A stretch of DNA of 64,000 nucleotides from assembly GCF_019635455.1 (NCBI RefSeq), contig NZ_JAHBZJ010000002.1, positions 248,001 through 312,000 of the forward strand, in the 5' to 3' direction. The notes beneath the pieces were generated by a model that was not told the DNA's origin, did not search any database, and saw only the letters and a list, made by a program, of their open reading frames with translations. The translations under genes and the position numbers were made by a program. The number at the start of each line of letters is the position of its first letter. The first letter of the stretch is position 1. This document shows, one piece after another, positions 1-7,652 of the stretch. The DNA is from Sphingomonas sp. (GTDB taxonomy: Bacteria > Pseudomonadota > Alphaproteobacteria > Sphingomonadales > Sphingomonadaceae).

Positions 1-1378
1 GAACGATCGGGCGACGGTGGAGTTCGTCGTCGAGAATGCGCCGGCCGCGATCGCGCGGCTGGAGCAGCTGGGGGTGCCGTTCAACCATGAGGGCGCGGGC
101 GGCAGCGGCGCGCTGCACCTGACGCGCGAGGGCGGCCACAGCCATCGCCGCATCGTTCATGTCGATGATGCGACCGGATGGGCGGTGCAGGAGGCCCTGA
201 TCCGCGCCGCGCGCGCCAATCCCAACATCACCCTGGTCCCCGACATGGTGGCGATCGACCTGGCGACCAGCCGGCACGAAATCCGCTATTCGGGCGCAGG
301 CAATGTGTGGGGCGTCTATGCCGTCAACCGCGCGAGCGGGCAGGTTGAGCTGTTCACCGCGAACGCCACGGTGCTGGCGACCGGCGGCGCGGGGCGGACC
401 TATCTGTTTTCCACCGCGCCGCGCGGGGCGACCGGCGACGGCATCGCGATGGCATGGCGCGCGGGATGCCGCATCTCGAACATGGAGATGATGCAGTTCC
501 ACCCGACCTGCCTGTACAATCTGGAGGTCAAGAACTTCCTGATCACCGAAGCGGTGCGCGGCGAGGGCGGGCGGCTGATCAACCCGGCGACCGGCCAGCG
601 GTTCATGACCGAATATGATCCCGAACGGATGGAGCTGGCCCCGCGCGACGTGGTGGCGCGCGCGAACGATGCTGAGATCAAGCGGTACGGCCTGGACTAT
701 GTCCATCTCGACATCAGTCATCAGCCGCCGGAATTCGTAAAGGGGCATTTCCCCAACATCTATGAAAAGCTGATGGGGCTGGGCATCGACATGACCACGG
801 GACCGATCCCGGTGGTGCCGGCCCAGCATTATACCTGTGGCGGGGTGGTGATCGATCTGGACGGCAAGACCGACCTACCCGGCCTGTACGCGGCGGGCGA
901 ATGTACCGAGAGCGGCCTGCACGGCGCGAACCGGCTGGCGTCCAACTCGCTGCTCGAATGTTTCGTGTTCGGCGAGGCGGCGGCCAAGCACATTGCGGCG
1001 CATTGGGCCGACCTGCCGCCGCCGCCGGCAATCCGGCCCTGGGACGAAAGCCGCGTGGCCGATTCGGACGAGGAAGTGGTCATCAAGCAGAACTGGACCG
1101 AAATCCGCCGGTTCATGTGGAACTATGTCGGCATCGTGCGGACGACCAAGCGGCTGGAGCGCGCGGCGCACCGCATCAAGATGCTGGGCGAGGAGATCGC
1201 CGACTATTACGGCCATTTCCGCGTGACCCCGGACCTGATCGAGCTGCGCAACCTGCACCAGGCGGCCGATCTGATCGTGCGCAGCGCGCTGCACCGGCAC
1301 GAGAGCCGGGGACTGCACTATACGCTGGACTATCCCGAAACGCTGCCCGAGGCGGTGGACACGGTGCTGGTGCCTTAG
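1..1378 (+). CDS. nadB: L-aspartate oxidase, 5'-truncated by window edge
   Basis: This flavoenzyme oxidises L-aspartate to iminoaspartate, the first step of de novo NAD synthesis. About 458 residues are visible; the family is usually 510-540, so roughly the N-terminal FAD-binding Rossmann segment lies before the window. The reading frame is already open at base 2. Visible family signatures are the substrate-side GGHSHRRIVH motif, the FAD-contacting LATGGAGRTY segment, the RGEGGRL motif, HYTCGGV and the C-terminal GANRLASNSLLE helix. The tail after that is the helical domain shared with fumarate reductase flavoproteins; the H-S-R pattern and length favour NadB over SdhA. It ends with TAG, convergent with the permease-like gene. 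Confidence 0.93.
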   Translation, partial: NDRATVEFVVENAPAAIARLEQLGVPFNHEGAGGSGALHLTREGGHSHRRIVHVDDATGWAVQEALIRAARANPNITLVPDMVAIDLATSRHEIRYSGAGNVWGVYAVNRASGQVELFTANATVLATGGAGRTYLFSTAPRGATGDGIAMAWRAGCRISNMEMMQFHPTCLYNLEVKNFLITEAVRGEGGRLINPATGQRFMTEYDPERMELAPRDVVARANDAEIKRYGLDYVHLDISHQPPEFVKGHFPNIYEKLMGLGIDMTTGPIPVVPAQHYTCGGVVIDLDGKTDLPGLYAAGECTESGLHGANRLASNSLLECFVFGEAAAKHIAAHWADLPPPPAIRPWDESRVADSDEEVVIKQNWTEIRRFMWNYVGIVRTTKRLERAAHRIKMLGEEIADYYGHFRVTPDLIELRNLHQAADLIVRSALHRHESRGLHYTLDYPETLPEAVDTVLVP

Positions 1379-1428
1379 TTGGTTAAGCGTCAGCTTGCGC
1401 TGACCGGCACCAGCAAGCCGAAACGCCC

Positions 1429-2646
1429 TCACCCCTCCGCCGATTTCCCCAGGATCAGCACCGCGACTGCGAGCAGCGCGGCGGCGGTGAACAGCGCGAC
1501 GCGGCCCCAGCGGGTGGTGTCGCGCGCGACGATTTCGACCGTGATCGCGGTCACCGCCTGGATGCCGTAATACAGGACGAACGCTTTCGACGCCCATACG
1601 ATCACTCCGAAAATGTCGGTGGACCACACGATGGCGATCGACGCGACGGCGCACACGACATAGGCGATGCCGACCGGCACCCGTTTCGGCGCCGCGCCAT
1701 GGAGCAGGCCGCTGCCACCGTTCATGTCCGCCACCGCCGCCGACAGCTGGCTCATCAGCGCGGCGCCGATCACGAAGGCGGGGATGAAGGCACCGACCGG
1801 GCGCAGCAATTCGATGATGTGCGTTTCCCCACCCTGGGGCGGCAGCCGGCCGTCGAGCCACGGCGTCAACAGGCCGATAAAGGCGATATAGATGCCGAAC
1901 GCGATCAGCTGGGCATTGCGCATCGTGCGCACACGTGTTTCGCGGTCATAGGAATCGCCCAGATAGCGCGAGGTTTCGAACCCCTGCACCAGGATGACCA
2001 GGCCGAGCAGGATGCGAACCGATTCAAAGCCATCGACATTCGCGGTCTTGGTCAGGTCAAGCGTTCCCGCCGCCAGGTGCGACGCGTCGGTCCACAGCAG
2101 CGCCGCGATGATCCCGCCGATCAGCGCCAGCTTCACCCCCACGGACCCCAGCTCGACATGTTCGAGCCAGCGCAACCCCCCGAACAGGCCGAGCACACCC
2201 AGCGTCGCGATGATCGCGGTGGTGAGGATGCGGCCTATATCCGCGTCGACGATTCCCAGCCCCTTGAGCGCAAACGCCGAGAGCAGGTCGAGATAATAGG
2301 CGACCGAGACGAAATAGGCGAAGGCGAGCGCGAGGCTGGCCGCCCAGTCCATCCAGTCGACGATGTTCGATTCATTGTCCGCCAGCATCGGTTCGGCACG
2401 GCGGATATTCTCCCGGATCGCCAGGCCGAACACCCAGCTGACCGCGCACAGCCCCGCCATGCCCAGAAACGCCCAATGCCCGGCGGCATGGCCCAGGATC
2501 GGCCCGGCAACCAGAAACCCCGACCCGATGATCGAGGCGAGCGGCGTCACCGTCGCGCGCCACATCGCCGAACGCAGCAGCCGGGGATTGAGCGTGACCA
2601 GCGCGATGCCGATCGCCGCGACGATCAGGATGATGTCGCCGATCAA
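1429..2646 (-). CDS. Multi-spanning permease, APC-superfamily-like
   Basis: A protein of 405 residues that is mostly hydrophobic, with about 10-11 predicted membrane spans by eye, so an inner-membrane transporter is likely. The overall look (GSGFLVAGPILG near the N-terminus, long helical hairpins) resembles amino-acid permeases of the APC superfamily, but I cannot name a substrate. I place the start at TTG 2646: it overlaps the TGA of the upstream antiporter gene (TTGA), and the longer upstream reading is Pro/Arg-rich and unlike a transporter N-terminus. The overlap implies translational coupling to the antiporter gene. Confidence 0.62.
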   Translation of the reverse strand: MIGDIILIVAAIGIALVTLNPRLLRSAMWRATVTPLASIIGSGFLVAGPILGHAAGHWAFLGMAGLCAVSWVFGLAIRENIRRAEPMLADNESNIVDWMDWAASLALAFAYFVSVAYYLDLLSAFALKGLGIVDADIGRILTTAIIATLGVLGLFGGLRWLEHVELGSVGVKLALIGGIIAALLWTDASHLAAGTLDLTKTANVDGFESVRILLGLVILVQGFETSRYLGDSYDRETRVRTMRNAQLIAFGIYIAFIGLLTPWLDGRLPPQGGETHIIELLRPVGAFIPAFVIGAALMSQLSAAVADMNGGSGLLHGAAPKRVPVGIAYVVCAVASIAIVWSTDIFGVIVWASKAFVLYYGIQAVTAITVEIVARDTTRWGRVALFTAAALLAVAVLILGKSAEG

Positions 2647-3851
2647 TGCAGGGTTTCCCCGTCCCCGCGCGGCGCGAGCAGGCCGAGCCGGCGGATGAGC
2701 CACGGCATCGTCAGCCCCTGCACATAGATGGAGAAGGCGACCACGGCGAAGGCGACGGTGATGATCGAATCACGCTCCGCGATGTTCGCCGGGAGCGCCA
2801 GCGCCAGGGCGAGCGCCAGCGCGCCGCGCAGACCGCCCCAGAACAGCACATGCTTGTAGCGCCACGGCACGCGCAGCCGCGTCTTCGCGAACGCCGCCAT
2901 CACCGGATAGATCGCGACGGCGCGCCCGGCGAGCGAGAGCAGCGCGGCCAGCCCCGCCGCCTCGATCACCGCCAGGATCGGCATCTGCGCCTCGCGCCCG
3001 CCGATCAGCAGGAAGATGAACGAGTTGATGAGGAAGGCCACATATTCCCAATGGTTGAGCACCGCCGGCCGCCCCTCGTCCGAGATCGAGCCGAGAAAGC
3101 CGTAATTGCCGACGATCAGCCCGGCGGTGAGCGTCGCCAGCACCCCGGAAAAATGAAAATGTTCGGCGAGCAGGAACGACCCATAGGCAATCAGCGTGGT
3201 GAGCGTCACCTCGATCAGCCGATCGGTTGTGCGTCCGGCGATGAGCACCAGCGGCACCGCCACCGCCGCGCCGGCCGCGATGCCGCCGACCACCGTGGTC
3301 AGCAGCTTCAGCGAGATCGCCGCCGGCCCCGCCCCCTGTCCCGCCGCGATCGCGACCAGCACCGCGAAACCGACCGCGGCGACGCCGTCGTTGAGCAGGC
3401 TTTCCGATTCGACCAGCAGATGAAGGCGGTGCTCGACCTTCATCGCGCGGAAGGCGGCGATGACCGAGACCGGATCGGTCGCCGCGATCAGCACGCCGAA
3501 GAACGCGGCGCCAAGCCAGCTCCACCCGGCGAACCAGTGCATTCCCGCAGCGACCACGCCGGCCGCGAGCACCACGCCGAGCGTCACCAGCACGAACAAC
3601 AGGGGAAGTTCGCGGCGAAACGGTTTCCACGGGATCTGGATCGCCGCCTCGAACACCAGCGGCGGCAGGAACACGATCATGATGAGTTCGGTGCTGAGCG
3701 TCAGCGGCAGGCCCAGCGGCAGCAAGGCCAGCGCGATTCCGGCGGTGACCAGACCGACGCTGTAGGGCAGTTTGAGCCGGTGCGTCGCGATCGCCACCAG
3801 CGAGGCGACGAACAGCAAGAGGCCGATGAACGGGATGTCCAGCTGCTCCAC
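2643..3851 (-). CDS. NhaP-type cation:proton antiporter (CPA1 family)
   Basis: An inner-membrane monovalent cation/H+ exchanger of 402 residues with about 12 hydrophobic segments. Family features seen: PLVFEAAIQIPW (the P-L-x-F-E-x-A stretch of CPA1), the ATDPVSVIAAF motif (transport-site Asp pair region) and ESLLNDGVAAVGF (E-S-L-x-N-D-G). These three together are typical of NhaP/NHE proteins and point to Na+(K+)/H+ exchange for pH or salt homeostasis. Its TGA stop is shared with the TTG start of the following permease gene. No C-terminal RCK or cyclic-nucleotide domain is present. The divergent upstream gap holds an AT-rich patch with TATTAT at 3959-3964 but no convincing -35 partner. Confidence 0.88.
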   Translation of the reverse strand: MEQLDIPFIGLLLFVASLVAIATHRLKLPYSVGLVTAGIALALLPLGLPLTLSTELIMIVFLPPLVFEAAIQIPWKPFRRELPLLFVLVTLGVVLAAGVVAAGMHWFAGWSWLGAAFFGVLIAATDPVSVIAAFRAMKVEHRLHLLVESESLLNDGVAAVGFAVLVAIAAGQGAGPAAISLKLLTTVVGGIAAGAAVAVPLVLIAGRTTDRLIEVTLTTLIAYGSFLLAEHFHFSGVLATLTAGLIVGNYGFLGSISDEGRPAVLNHWEYVAFLINSFIFLLIGGREAQMPILAVIEAAGLAALLSLAGRAVAIYPVMAAFAKTRLRVPWRYKHVLFWGGLRGALALALALALPANIAERDSIITVAFAVVAFSIYVQGLTMPWLIRRLGLLAPRGDGETLH

Positions 3852-4051
3852 GATCGTCCCCCCTGTTTCGCGCTGGGACCCTTTAGACCGGAATCAACGG
3901 CTTACGCCACAGTCCGAACGCGAAACCGTACTTGCGATTTATTCACGCTTTGCCGACATATTATGGGCGTTCGTCGCAGATCGGGCCGAAACGGCTTGAG
4001 CGCGACCGGTGCCGTACCGCATGATCGAAATGGGCAGGGGTAAGGCTTATC

Positions 4052-5149
4052 GTGTTGGCGATGCAGGAATTCACGGTGTTGCAGAGAGCGTTGACGCTGG
4101 CGGGGCTGGCCCCCGCGCTGTTGATCGGTGCGGGAACGCATCGCGACGACCTGCCCGCCGATCTGACGCCGCCGACCTATCGCGTCGCGGTGCCGCCCGC
4201 GCCCGCACCGCTCCCCGTCTTTCCCGCGCCCGCCGCATTGACGACATCGATCGACGCGCTGGCGCGCGATTTCGGCGGGGTCGTGGGGATCGCGGTCCGC
4301 AGCCTGGAATGGGGCTGGCAGGTCGATGCCAATGCCGATCGCCGCATGCCCCAGCAGAGCGTGAGCAAATTGTGGGTCGCGATGACCGTGCTGAACGCGC
4401 GCGACGAGGGCAGGCTGACGCTGGACGATCCGGTGACGCTGACCCGCGACAACCTCACCGTGTTCCACCAGCCGCTGGCGACGCTGATCGTCAAGAACGG
4501 CATGTATCAGACGACGGTGCGCGAACTGCTGCTGCGCGCGATGCAGCAGAGCGACAATACCGCCAACGACACGTTGCTGCGGCTGGCCGGCGGTCCGCAG
4601 GCGGTGCGCGCCTTCATCGCCGAAAAGGGGTTGGGCGACATCCGGTTCGGCCCCGGCGAGAAGCTGTTGCAGGCCAAGACCGCAGGCCTGACCTGGAAGC
4701 CCGAATATTCGATGGGCCGATCGTTCCAACAGGCGCGCGCGGCCCTGCCGCCGGCGGTGCGGCGGGCGGCGTTCGACGCCTATGTCGCCGATCCGCCCGA
4801 CGGCGCCGCGCCATCGGCGATTGCGCTGGCGCTGGCACGGCTGAAGGCGGGCGAGGTGCTCAAGCCCGATTCGGCGCGTTGGCTGATGAACGTGATGGAG
4901 GGCTCGCATACCGGCCGGATGCGGCTGCGCGGTGCGGTGCCGCCGGGATGGACCTTTGGCCACAAGACCGGCACCGGCCAGGATCTGGGCGGACGCACCG
5001 CCGGCTATAACGATGTCGGTATCCTGACCGCGCCCGATGGCAAGGCCTATACGATCGCGGTGATGATCGGCGATACGCCGCGCCCGATCCCGCAGCGACA
5101 GGAACTGATGCAGGCCGTGGTCGCGTCGATCGTCGCCAACCACCGCTGA
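4052..5149 (+). CDS. Class A beta-lactamase-like serine hydrolase
   Basis: A probable exported serine hydrolase of 365 residues with the class A layout: the S-x-x-K nucleophile motif at 103-106 (SVSK), SDN at 167-169 and KTG at 305-307. A hydrophobic N-terminus (about residues 10-27) followed by a Pro/Ala-rich linker suggests a signal peptide and periplasmic location. The omega-loop ExxLN motif looks altered to EKLLQ (203-207), and about 30 extra residues follow it before the DPPDGAAPSAIA segment. It could be a true beta-lactamase, but the divergence leaves penicillin-interactive or other esterase roles open. The start is GTG 4052; ATG 4061 in the same frame is an equally good alternative. 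Confidence 0.82.
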   Translation: MLAMQEFTVLQRALTLAGLAPALLIGAGTHRDDLPADLTPPTYRVAVPPAPAPLPVFPAPAALTTSIDALARDFGGVVGIAVRSLEWGWQVDANADRRMPQQSVSKLWVAMTVLNARDEGRLTLDDPVTLTRDNLTVFHQPLATLIVKNGMYQTTVRELLLRAMQQSDNTANDTLLRLAGGPQAVRAFIAEKGLGDIRFGPGEKLLQAKTAGLTWKPEYSMGRSFQQARAALPPAVRRAAFDAYVADPPDGAAPSAIALALARLKAGEVLKPDSARWLMNVMEGSHTGRMRLRGAVPPGWTFGHKTGTGQDLGGRTAGYNDVGILTAPDGKAYTIAVMIGDTPRPIPQRQELMQAVVASIVANHR

Positions 5150-5191
5150 TCCGCGATCGGTCCCGCACCGCCGGGCGGAGCGGGGCGCGGG

Positions 5192-6823
5192 TCAGGGTTC
5201 GCCGGCTCCTTCCCCGTCCGACTCCCCGCCCAGCCGCCGGATCAGCGCGTCGAGCCCGCGATTGCGGCGATCGCGCCGGCGCGCGGGCGGCGGCGGTGGC
5301 GCTGCGGGCGGCATCGCACCCGGGCGCGCGTGCGAATCGCCCTCCTCACGGAAAAACGGCATCGTCGCCAGTTCGACCGGTTCACGCCGGGGCGGTCCGT
5401 CGGGGCGCCGCTCGAACAGCTTGATCCGCGGGCTGGGCGGCGGCAGCACGGCACGCGCGGTATCGTGGAACGGATTGACGTCGAACGCCCCGGCAAAGGC
5501 GGGATCGTTGAGGTAATCGGGCTTGCGCGCGACGACCACCTCCTCACCCGAGATCTGGAGCAGCATCTCGTCATCGGTGAGATCGAGCACCTCACGCTCT
5601 TCGCGATAGCCGGTAATGTCCGCCATCGTCGCGGCGGCGCGCATGTTGCGCGGGCCGAAACACTGGATCACCTCGCAATTGTTGAGCATCGTTTCCCAGT
5701 CGAGCGGGTAGAGCAGCCGCAGCTGGCTGACGTCCTGCCAGAAGCTCCAGGTCTGGACGCCATAGCCGCGCAGGAGCGTGATCGCCTGGCGCAACTGCGG
5801 CAGCGTGCCGAGCTGGGCGGATTCGTCGAGCAGGAACAGCGTCGATGCCGGCGGCCGCGCCCGGCGCCGGGTGATGAGCGAGATCAGCGCCATCACCCAG
5901 AGCCGGAGCAGCCTGCCATGGCTTTCCATCATGTGCGGGGGCAGCACCAGATAGATGGACAGCGGATCGCCGCGCGTCACCGCATCGATATCGAAATCGC
6001 TGGAGGACATCGACGCCTCGACCTGGGGGCCGCGCAGGAAATCGGTGCCGTCCTGCGCCATCGACAGGATCGACCCGACCCCCTGGCTGGACCCCAGGCG
6101 CAGGATGGTGGCGGCGATCCGCGCCTCGGGATGCGGTGAGTTTTCCAGTTCCTCGCGCGCCGATCCCGGTTCGGGCGGGCCGTCATTCACCTCCCCGATC
6201 AGCTGGGCGAGCAGCTTGCGCACGGTGGCGAAGGTGCGATCGGCGGGCGCGGCGGTGGTGACGACGTGCAGGATCAGGCCGATCAGCAACTGCTGGCCGC
6301 GCTGATACCAATAGGTGTTTTCGGGATCGTCCTTGCCATCGATCATCGCCGCGGCGAACATCGCGGCGAGATCGACGCCATCGACGCTTCCCCCGTCGAT
6401 CAGGTCGAGCGGGTTGAACCGCCCGCCGCCGTCCGATGCGATGCACATCGGATCGAGGATCACCACCTGATGCCCCATTTCCCGCCGCCGGCGCGCGGTG
6501 ACCGCGACATTCTCACCCTTTGGATCGATCGCGATCACCGGGCCTTCATGGCGCAGCAGCGCGGGCATGATGCAGCTGCGCCCCTTGCCCTGACCGGTGG
6601 GGGCAAAGGTGATGATATGCCCCTCCCCCTCCAGCAGGATCGGGTCGAGAAAGCCGGTTTCCGGGCGCTTCGACGGGTCGCCATAGCCGAAACCCACGCG
6701 CGGATCGCGGTGCGAGCGTTCGAGCGACCAGGCGACGAGCAGCCCCTTTTCCTCCGCCAGGTCGGGCAGGCGGATCGTGCGATCGGGAACGGCCAGGCGA
6801 CGGAACGGGTCGCGCGCGGTCAT
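5192..6823 (-). CDS. VirD4/TraG-type coupling ATPase, orphan
   Basis: An ATPase of the type IV coupling protein family, 543 residues. Walker A is APTGQGKGRS (74-83), followed by the IAIDPKGEN strand; Walker B is TLFLLDE (328-334). The C-terminal part carries the FWQDVSQL and NNCEVIQCFG segments seen in TraG proteins. Unlike typical VirD4 there is no N-terminal transmembrane hairpin, so it may be soluble or recruited by a partner. The last 60 residues are Pro/Arg-rich and probably disordered. No relaxase, mating-pair or other secretion gene is nearby, so conjugation is not supported. It follows the 235-residue gene with an ATGA overlap, suggesting a two-gene unit. Confidence 0.85.
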   Translation of the reverse strand: MTARDPFRRLAVPDRTIRLPDLAEEKGLLVAWSLERSHRDPRVGFGYGDPSKRPETGFLDPILLEGEGHIITFAPTGQGKGRSCIMPALLRHEGPVIAIDPKGENVAVTARRRREMGHQVVILDPMCIASDGGGRFNPLDLIDGGSVDGVDLAAMFAAAMIDGKDDPENTYWYQRGQQLLIGLILHVVTTAAPADRTFATVRKLLAQLIGEVNDGPPEPGSAREELENSPHPEARIAATILRLGSSQGVGSILSMAQDGTDFLRGPQVEASMSSSDFDIDAVTRGDPLSIYLVLPPHMMESHGRLLRLWVMALISLITRRRARPPASTLFLLDESAQLGTLPQLRQAITLLRGYGVQTWSFWQDVSQLRLLYPLDWETMLNNCEVIQCFGPRNMRAAATMADITGYREEREVLDLTDDEMLLQISGEEVVVARKPDYLNDPAFAGAFDVNPFHDTARAVLPPPSPRIKLFERRPDGPPRREPVELATMPFFREEGDSHARPGAMPPAAPPPPPARRRDRRNRGLDALIRRLGGESDGEGAGEP

Positions 6824-7527
6824 GCCGGCACCCCCCAGTGCGGGATGCGGAACGGGCCGATCCAGCTTTCCGCCTCCGCCGGGAAGGGCGTTTCGAGCGG
6901 TTCGTCATCGACCATTTCGATCATGCCGTTGCGCTGAAGTTCGAACCGCGCGCGAAACAGCGCCCCGCCATAGAAGACCGGGCTGGCGATGCTCCAGAAC
7001 CCAGGGACGCCGCGCGCCTGGACCGGGCGGTCGAGTAGCGCCAGCGTCTCCGCCCCAGGATCGGCGCCGGCATGCCAGGCCACCTGTTCGGGTGCGGCGA
7101 TCACCCGAAACCGGCCTTCATCGCCGCGCACCACGTTGCAGAACAGCCGGTGGTAATCGAGCGCCTGGGGCAGGGTTTCGAGCGACAGCGCGCCGTCCAC
7201 ATCGTTGAGATCGTGGAGCACCGCGCTGCCGCCATCGAGCAGGTGCATGCCCCATGGGCCGTAAAGATGGTTGGAAAGGCCCAGCTGCTCGCCGATCCGC
7301 GCCTGCACCTCGATCAGCAGGCCGCCGGGATAGCAGGCGAGCGGGCGCGCGCGCAGCCGTTCGATGCGCAGATCGTCGAACGGTTGCGCGCCCGCAATGT
7401 CCGGCGATGCGTCAAGCCGGTCGAACCCCGCGCCGATTTCGAAGGTCATGGTAAGCGCGTCGGCGCCGTGAAGCTCGCTCCAGTCGCCGGGAATGATCGG
7501 CGCCGCGCACCAGCCATGTTCGTCCAT
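6820..7527 (-). CDS. Hypothetical protein paired with TraG-like ATPase
   Basis: I do not recognise this 235-residue protein. It is acidic, has no signal peptide or membrane segment, and contains several Trp/Gly-rich turns (LYGPWGMHLLDGG, GFWSIASPVFYGG). The start ATG 7527 is chosen because upstream codons in the frame run through low-quality sequence; a GTG two codons earlier is possible. Its TGA overlaps the ATG of the coupling-type ATPase (ATGA at 6820-6823), so the two are probably translated together. It may be a partner or substrate adaptor of that ATPase, but this is inference from position only. Confidence 0.72.
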   Translation of the reverse strand: MDEHGWCAAPIIPGDWSELHGADALTMTFEIGAGFDRLDASPDIAGAQPFDDLRIERLRARPLACYPGGLLIEVQARIGEQLGLSNHLYGPWGMHLLDGGSAVLHDLNDVDGALSLETLPQALDYHRLFCNVVRGDEGRFRVIAAPEQVAWHAGADPGAETLALLDRPVQARGVPGFWSIASPVFYGGALFRARFELQRNGMIEMVDDEPLETPFPAEAESWIGPFRIPHWGVPA

Positions 7528-7652
7528 CGTCACGCACCCCCAAAAGGCCGGCCAGATGCCGAAAGGTAGGAACGTCGAACCGGCTGCGCAACGGTCACGC
7601 ACCGCGTTCGCGGCCTCTCGCCCCGGCGCGGCTGCGCTGCTAAGCGGGGCGC

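Noticed and set aside
1383..1404. Small hairpin (GTCAGC/GCTGAC) after nadB as a terminator
   Set aside because: Six base pairs only and no T-run on either strand.
2646..4043. Long plus-strand open frame opposite the antiporter gene
   Set aside because: It mirrors the real gene's third codon positions in GC-rich DNA, is Arg/Gln-rich and has no family features.
4651..4720. Idea that the beta-lactamase-like protein has Lys in place of Glu166 (TWKPEYS aligned to RWEPELN)
   Set aside because: A better alignment places Glu203 of GEKLLQ on Glu166, at the right distance after the preceding GD; TWKPEYS then belongs to the insertion.
5192..7527. Integrative or conjugative element around the TraG-like gene
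   Set aside because: No integrase, relaxase, tRNA attachment site, direct repeats or base-composition change nearby.
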